A DNA stretch of 64,000 nucleotides, from NCBI RefSeq assembly GCF_001905595.1, contig NZ_LIXI01000001.1, positions 744,001 through 808,000 of the forward strand, read 5' to 3'. Below the pieces are notes generated by a model that saw only the letters and a list, made by a program, of their open reading frames with translations, ran no database searches and was not told the origin of the DNA. Position 1 is the first letter of the stretch; every line of letters begins with the position of its first letter. The position numbers and the translations under genes are program-made. Source of the DNA: Streptomyces sp. CB00316 (GTDB taxonomy: Bacteria; Actinomycetota; Actinomycetes; Streptomycetales; Streptomycetaceae). This document shows positions 59,600 through 64,000 of this stretch, in pieces.

Positions 59600-61309
59600 A
59601 TGACAGTCGCACCGACCTCCACGGCGCCCGGCCAGGGTGTCCGATCCACGCAGAACGTTCGATCAGCCGAGGGTGACCGACCCGCCGAACTCTCCACCGC
59701 CACCACCCGGTTATCCCGGCCGGGCGGCCTGGACCGCCGCCGTCTGCTCACCGGGGCGGGAGCCGTGGCCGCGCTCGCCTTCGCGATGAACCTGCCCGCC
59801 GCAGGCACGGCGAGCGCCGCCGAGCTGGACGCCCGCAGGATCACCGAGAACCCCTTCACCCTCGGCGTCGCCTCCGGCGACCCGCTCCCCGGCTCCGTCC
59901 TCATCTGGACCCGGCTCGCGCCCCGCCCCTACGAGCCCGCCGGCGGCCTCCCCGCCGGCCGCGTCGAGGTGACCTGGGAGCTCGCCCACGACGAGGGCTT
60001 CCGCCGCATCGCGCGGCGCGGATCGGTCACCGCCCACGCGGAGTTCGCCCACAGCGTCCGCGCCGACGTCCAGGGCCTCGACTCCGGCCGCGTCTACCAC
60101 TACCGCTTCCGCACCGGCAGCTGGACCAGCCCTGTCGGCCGCACCCGCACCGCGCCCGCCGCCGGGACCCGCAACAGCTCCCTCACCCTGGCCGCAGTCT
60201 CCTGCCAGGCGTACCACGACGGGTACTTCACCGCCCACCGCCACCTCGCCGCCGAGGACGTCGACGTGGTCTTCCACCTCGGGGACTACCTCTACGAGTA
60301 CGCCGTCACCGCCACCGGCGGCGCCCGCAACTACACCGACCGCCGCCTCCCGGCCCACTACAACCGCGAGACGGTCACCCTGGAGGACTACCGGCTGCGC
60401 TACGCCCTCTACAAGTCCGACCCGGACCTGCGAGCCGCCCACGCCGCCCACCCCTTCGTCGTCACCTGGGACGACCACGAGACAGAGAACAACTACGCGG
60501 GCGAGATCCCCGAGAACGACGTGCCCCCCGAGGAGTTCCTGCTGCGCCGGGCCTCCGCGTACCGCGCGTACTGGGAGAACCAGCCCCTGCGCGCCCCGCA
60601 GCGCCCCACCGGCCCCGACATGCGGCTCCACCGCCGCCTCACCTTCGGACGGCTCGCCCAGTTCGACATCCTCGACACCCGCCAGTACCGCAGCGACCAG
60701 GCGTACGGGGACGGCTGGCGCACCCCCGGCCCCGAGTCCGAGGACCCCGCGCGGACGATGACCGGGGCCGCCCAGGAACGCTGGCTGATCGACGGCTGGC
60801 GCGCCTCGGACGCCACCTGGAACGTCGTGCCCCAGCAGGTCACGTTCGCCCGGCGGCGGGACGTGCCCACCGCCGCCTACAAGCTCTCCATGGACGCCTG
60901 GGACGGCTACCCGGCCTCCCGGCAGCGGGTGCTCGCCGGTGCCGAGTCGGCCGGGGTCGAGAACCTGATGGTCCTCACCGGTGACGTCCACGTCTCGTAC
61001 GCCTTCGACCTGAAGAAGGACTTCGACGACCCCGCGTCCCGGACCGTCGGCACGGAGATCGTCACCACCTCCGTCTCCAGCGGCAAGGACGGCGCTGAGC
61101 GGCCCGCCAACTGGGAGAACCAGACCCGCGCCAACCCGCACATGAAGCACTACGACGGGCGGCGCGGCTACGCGGTCGTCACCCTCACCGCGAAGGAGGC
61201 GCGCGCCGACTTCCGTACGGTGTCGGCCGTCACGACCCCCGGGGCGCCGGTCTCCACGGCGGGCTCCTTCGTCACCGAGGCGGGGAACCCGGGGCTGACA
61301 CCGGTCTAG
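59600..61309 (+). CDS. phoD: PhoD-family alkaline phosphatase, Tat-exported
   Basis: ATG at 59600 follows GAGGGGC. The 569-residue protein has a long N-terminal region and then a twin-arginine signal ([19 protein letters not shown]) cleaved near ASAAE. The PhoD_N domain carries [19 protein letters not shown]. The metallophosphatase domain has [25 protein letters not shown] and [12 protein letters not shown], the metal ligands. It releases phosphate from organic esters outside the cell, usually under PhoP control when phosphate is short. Codon 38 is TTA (59711-59713), so bldA may also limit it. Its last bases overlap the convergent oxidoreductase gene by 4. Confidence 0.93.
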   Translation: MTVAPTSTAPGQGVRSTQNVRSAEGDRPAELSTATTRLSRPGGLDRRRLLTGAGAVAALAFAMNLPAAGTASAAELDARRITENPFTLGVASGDPLPGSVLIWTRLAPRPYEPAGGLPAGRVEVTWELAHDEGFRRIARRGSVTAHAEFAHSVRADVQGLDSGRVYHYRFRTGSWTSPVGRTRTAPAAGTRNSSLTLAAVSCQAYHDGYFTAHRHLAAEDVDVVFHLGDYLYEYAVTATGGARNYTDRRLPAHYNRETVTLEDYRLRYALYKSDPDLRAAHAAHPFVVTWDDHETENNYAGEIPENDVPPEEFLLRRASAYRAYWENQPLRAPQRPTGPDMRLHRRLTFGRLAQFDILDTRQYRSDQAYGDGWRTPGPESEDPARTMTGAAQERWLIDGWRASDATWNVVPQQVTFARRRDVPTAAYKLSMDAWDGYPASRQRVLAGAESAGVENLMVLTGDVHVSYAFDLKKDFDDPASRTVGTEIVTTSVSSGKDGAERPANWENQTRANPHMKHYDGRRGYAVVTLTAKEARADFRTVSAVTTPGAPVSTAGSFVTEAGNPGLTPV

Positions 61310-62304
61310 GGGGTGTCCGCCGGGTAGCGGACGCCGATGCGGTCCCGTACCGCGTCGAGCGTCCGCATCACCGCGAGCGACCCCTCCAGCGGTACGAGGG
61401 GGGACTCCGTCTCACCCGCCCGGACCGCGCGCATCACCTCGGCCGCCTCGTACTGCATGCCGGACAGGCCCTTTGGCCCGGGCCCCGAGGCGACCGTCTC
61501 CGGGTCCTTGCCGGACCGGTGCAGCACGAAGTGGTCCGGGTGGAAGAAGTCGCGCGGCAGGTCGATCCGCCCGGCCGTGCCGATGACGGTGGCCGCCGTC
61601 GGGTGGTGGCCGACGATCGAGCAGGAGAGCAGCGCGGTGGCGCCCGACTCCCAGCCCAGCAGCATCCCCGTGTTCAGGTCGACGCCCTCGGGGGAGAGCA
61701 GCGCGTCGGCCTGGATCCGGTCCGGCTCGCCCAGCAGCAGGTGGGCGAAGGAGACCGGGTAGACGCCCAGGTCCAGCAGCGCCCCGCCGCCCAGGTCCGG
61801 GTCGCGCAGCCGGTGGCCGGGGGCGAGGTCGCCGGCGAAGCCGAAGTCCGCCTGCACGGTGCGGATCTCACCGATCGCCCCGTCCCGCACCAGCTCCGTC
61901 AGTCGGCGGACCACCGGGTTGAGATAGGTCCACATGGCCTCCATGAGGAAGAGGCCGCGGTCCCGGGCGAGGGCCACCAGCTCCTTCGCCTCCCGGCTGT
62001 TGAGCGTGAACGCCTTCTCGCACAGCACATGCTTCCCGGCCCTCAGCGCGAGCGCGGCCGCCGCGTGGTGCGCCGAGTGCGGGGTGGCCACGTACACCAC
62101 GTCCACCGCGTCGTCGGCGACCAGCTCCGCCCAGCTCCCGTAGGCCCGGGCGATCCCGTGGCGCTCGGCGAAGGCCCGCGCCGAGGCCTCCGTACGCGAG
62201 GCGACCGCCACCACCTCGGCGCCCGGCAGCGCCTGTACGTCCGCCGTGAAGGTCGCGGCTATGCCGCCCGTCGCCAGAACACCCCAGCGCACCGTCCTGA
62301 TCAT
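61306..62304 (-). CDS. Gfo/Idh/MocA-family oxidoreductase
   Basis: ATG at 62304 (MIRTVRWGVLATGGIA) is preferred to 62343 because it abuts the nucleotide fold. The 332-residue protein has the N-terminal Rossmann domain (WGVLATGGIAATFTADV, VVAVASRTEASARAFAE, YVATPHSAHHAAAALAL), HVLCEKAFTLN in place of the usual EKP, and the C-terminal alpha/beta domain with GGGALLDLGVYPVSFAHLLLG. It oxidises a sugar or inositol-like alcohol, or a trans-dihydrodiol, with NAD(P). The substrate is unknown. Confidence 0.9.
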   Translation of the reverse strand: MIRTVRWGVLATGGIAATFTADVQALPGAEVVAVASRTEASARAFAERHGIARAYGSWAELVADDAVDVVYVATPHSAHHAAAALALRAGKHVLCEKAFTLNSREAKELVALARDRGLFLMEAMWTYLNPVVRRLTELVRDGAIGEIRTVQADFGFAGDLAPGHRLRDPDLGGGALLDLGVYPVSFAHLLLGEPDRIQADALLSPEGVDLNTGMLLGWESGATALLSCSIVGHHPTAATVIGTAGRIDLPRDFFHPDHFVLHRSGKDPETVASGPGPKGLSGMQYEAAEVMRAVRAGETESPLVPLEGSLAVMRTLDAVRDRIGVRYPADTP

Positions 62305-62393
62305 GCCCGCCACCCCAACCAGCCCGAAAAAGGTATCGACCACTCCGGCCGAGCTGAGAGCATAGATGCGGATTCAACGATGTGGAGACGAGA

Positions 62394-63809
62394 ATGCCGG
62401 ACAGCGGCGGCAGCCGGGCCCAGCGAGAACACCTACCGACCTCCGGGACCGGTCCCGGAACCGACAGCGCGCCGCTCACCCCGCACGGAGACGCCGGTGC
62501 CCTCTCCGTCGACCCGGGCGCCCCGCAGGTCACCGCCCCCGCCGGTCTCCCGGCGGCTCCTGAGGCAGGCGCCCTCACCGGCCCCGCCGTCAAGGCGGCC
62601 CGGCGCACCGGGTTCCTGGTCACCATGGTCCTCGGCGGGCTCACCGCCCTGCCGCCGCTCTCCATGGACATGTACCTCCCGGCGCTCCCCGCGGTCACCG
62701 ACTCCCTCGGCGCCCCCGCCGCCACCATCCAGCTCACACTGACCGCGTGCCTGGCAGGGATGGCGCTCGGCCAGCTCGTCGTCGGACCGATGAGCGACCG
62801 CTGGGGCCGCCGCAGGCCGCTGCTCCTCGGCATGGTCGTCTACGTCATCGCCACCGCGATCTGCGCCCTCGCCCCCTCCGCCCAACTCCTCATCGGCTTC
62901 CGCCTCCTCCAGGGGCTCGCGGGCGCCGCGGGCATCGTGATCGCCCGGGCGGTGGTGCGCGACCTCTACGACGGCGTGGAGATGGCCCGCTTCTTCTCCA
63001 CCCTGATGCTGATCTCCGGCGCCGCCCCGATCATCGCCCCGCTGATCGGGGGCCAGGTGATGCGCTTCACCGACTGGCGCGGCATCTTCGTCGTGCTGAC
63101 CGGCGTCGGGATCGTGCTCACGCTCGTCGTCTGGAAGTGGCTGCACGAGACCCTGCCACCCGGCAGCCGCCACACCGGCGGGGTCGGCGAGGCCCTGCGC
63201 ACGATGCGCGGGCTGCTCGCGGACCGGGTCTTCACCGGCTACATGATCACCGGTGGGCTCGCCTTCGCCGTCCTGTTCGCCTACATCTCCGCGTCCCCCT
63301 TCGTCGTGCAGGAGATCTACGGAGCCTCCCCGCAGACCTTCAGCCTGCTGTTCGGCCTCAACTCGATCGGGCTGATCGCGGTCGGCCAGATCAACGGCAA
63401 GCTGCTGGTGGGCCGGATCAGCCTGGACAAGGTGCTCGGCTTCGGCCTCGCCGTCATCGTGCTGGCGGCCGTGGCGCTGCTGCTCATGACCACGGGCGTG
63501 TTCGGCGAGGTCGGGCTCGTGCCGATCGCGGCCGGACTCTTCGTGCTGATGTCGGCGATGGGTGTGGCGATGCCCAACACCAACGCCCAGGCCCTGATGC
63601 GCACCAAGCACGCGGCGGGCTCGGCCTCCGCGCTGCTCGGCACGTCCTCGTTCCTGATCGGCGCGATCGCCTCGCCGCTGGTCGGTATCGCGGGGGAGGA
63701 CACGGCCGTCCCGATGGCGGTCGTGCAGGTGGTGTGCGCGGTGGCGGCGGTGGGCTGCTTCCTCGGGCTGTGCCGGCCGTGGCAGCGGGCGGGACAGAGC
63801 ACTCTCTAG
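62394..63809 (+). CDS. Bcr/CflA-type MFS exporter
   Basis: ATG at 62394 follows GGAGACGAG. The 471-residue protein has a 65-residue Pro/Gly-rich leader followed by 12 helices. The DHA1 motif LPPLSMDMYLPALPAVTDSLG is in helix 1, and GPMSDRWGRRRPLLLG is in loop 2-3. RLLQGLAGAAGIVIARAVVRDLYDG is the Bcr/CflA signature. It exports drugs such as bicyclomycin or chloramphenicol, or a natural substrate, by proton antiport. It is monocistronic and no regulator is adjacent. Confidence 0.92.
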   Translation: MPDSGGSRAQREHLPTSGTGPGTDSAPLTPHGDAGALSVDPGAPQVTAPAGLPAAPEAGALTGPAVKAARRTGFLVTMVLGGLTALPPLSMDMYLPALPAVTDSLGAPAATIQLTLTACLAGMALGQLVVGPMSDRWGRRRPLLLGMVVYVIATAICALAPSAQLLIGFRLLQGLAGAAGIVIARAVVRDLYDGVEMARFFSTLMLISGAAPIIAPLIGGQVMRFTDWRGIFVVLTGVGIVLTLVVWKWLHETLPPGSRHTGGVGEALRTMRGLLADRVFTGYMITGGLAFAVLFAYISASPFVVQEIYGASPQTFSLLFGLNSIGLIAVGQINGKLLVGRISLDKVLGFGLAVIVLAAVALLLMTTGVFGEVGLVPIAAGLFVLMSAMGVAMPNTNAQALMRTKHAAGSASALLGTSSFLIGAIASPLVGIAGEDTAVPMAVVQVVCAVAAVGCFLGLCRPWQRAGQSTL

Positions 63810-63847
63810 CCCCGTTCCAACAGGTCGGTCGGTAAGCGGACGCCCGA

Positions 63848-64000
63848 TCAGTCGGTACGCGGATACCCGATCAGACGCGTCCGCTCCTGCCGGTCCGTCC
63901 AGCGGAACACCCCGACACCCGTCGTCTCCAGCCCCGGCAGCCGGGCGTTGCGCGACAGCTGCTCGATCGTCCAGTCCGCGAGGTCCACCGCGACGGGCAG
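63848..64000 (-). CDS. C-terminal fragment of an unrecognised protein, runs off the window
   Basis: The minus-strand frame reads LPVAVDLADWTIEQLSRNAR, LPGLETTGVGVFRWTDRQER and TRLIGYPRTD before the TGA at 63848-63850. The sequence is protein-like and matches local codon use, so the stop is probably real. I do not recognise the family; the N-terminus is outside the window. The gap to the exporter gene is 38 bases and convergent. Confidence 0.55.
   Translation of the reverse strand: MPVAVDLADWTIEQLSRNARLPGLETTGVGVFRWTDRQERTRLIGYPRTD

Overview
The window is high-GC actinobacterial chromosome, most likely Streptomyces. Support: near-universal G/C third positions, GTG starts, 4-base stop/start overlaps, rare TTA leucine codons, an Scr1-type XRE regulator with a DUF397 partner, an actinobacterial Nif3 / zinc-ribbon / RNase H-phosphatase operon, and a class A RNase P RNA. 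No prophage, CRISPR array, rRNA or tRNA was recognised.

Layout. 1-9.3 kb: secreted HNH-type protein (partial), decayed membrane gene, HAD phosphatase, peptidoglycan-binding membrane protein, drug exporter fused to a winged helix, GNAT, bacterial serpin, and a GT87/PAP2 fusion. 9.3-12.1 kb: divergent CYP125-like P450 and FadA5-like thiolase. 12.1-18.1 kb: a five-gene, translationally coupled ECF transporter operon read leftward behind a cobalamin riboswitch. 18.2-21.2 kb: metallo-hydrolase, aldehyde dehydrogenase and ferredoxin. 21.2-24.5 kb: gene remnants, the XRE/DUF397 pair, a HATPase-fold protein and a PIN toxin with its antitoxin. 24.7-31 kb: a KstR-like repressor, a glycosyltransferase/methyltransferase/alpha-barrel operon, and an F420-type oxidoreductase. 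31-34 kb: cell-envelope genes. 34.1-42.3 kb: fused acyl-CoA dehydrogenase, Ltp1-like thiolase, exporter, MaoC hydratase, alcohol dehydrogenase and SDR. 42.3-51.3 kb: housekeeping genes mixed with decayed genes, and rnpB. 51.4-64 kb: acetyltransferases, GT2, MFS/TetR pair, PhzF, secreted lamin-tail protein, PhoD phosphatase, Gfo/Idh oxidoreductase and a Bcr/CflA exporter.

The unifying theme is a dispersed steroid side-chain catabolic regulon. A KstR-like TetR protein is encoded here, and sites matching the mycobacterial KstR consensus TnnAACnnGTTnnA lie in front of kstR/GT4, the fused FadE gene and the MaoC operon (three perfect matches). Near matches lie in front of the metallo-hydrolase, cyp125 and fadA5, with a weaker one in front of the aldehyde dehydrogenase. 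Together the genes could supply terminal oxidation (P450 plus 3Fe-4S-type ferredoxin, dehydrogenases), acyl-CoA dehydrogenation, hydration, 3-hydroxyacyl oxidation and thiolysis. No ring-cleavage (Kst/Hsa) genes are in the window. A second theme is gene decay: at least seven loci look truncated or frameshifted.
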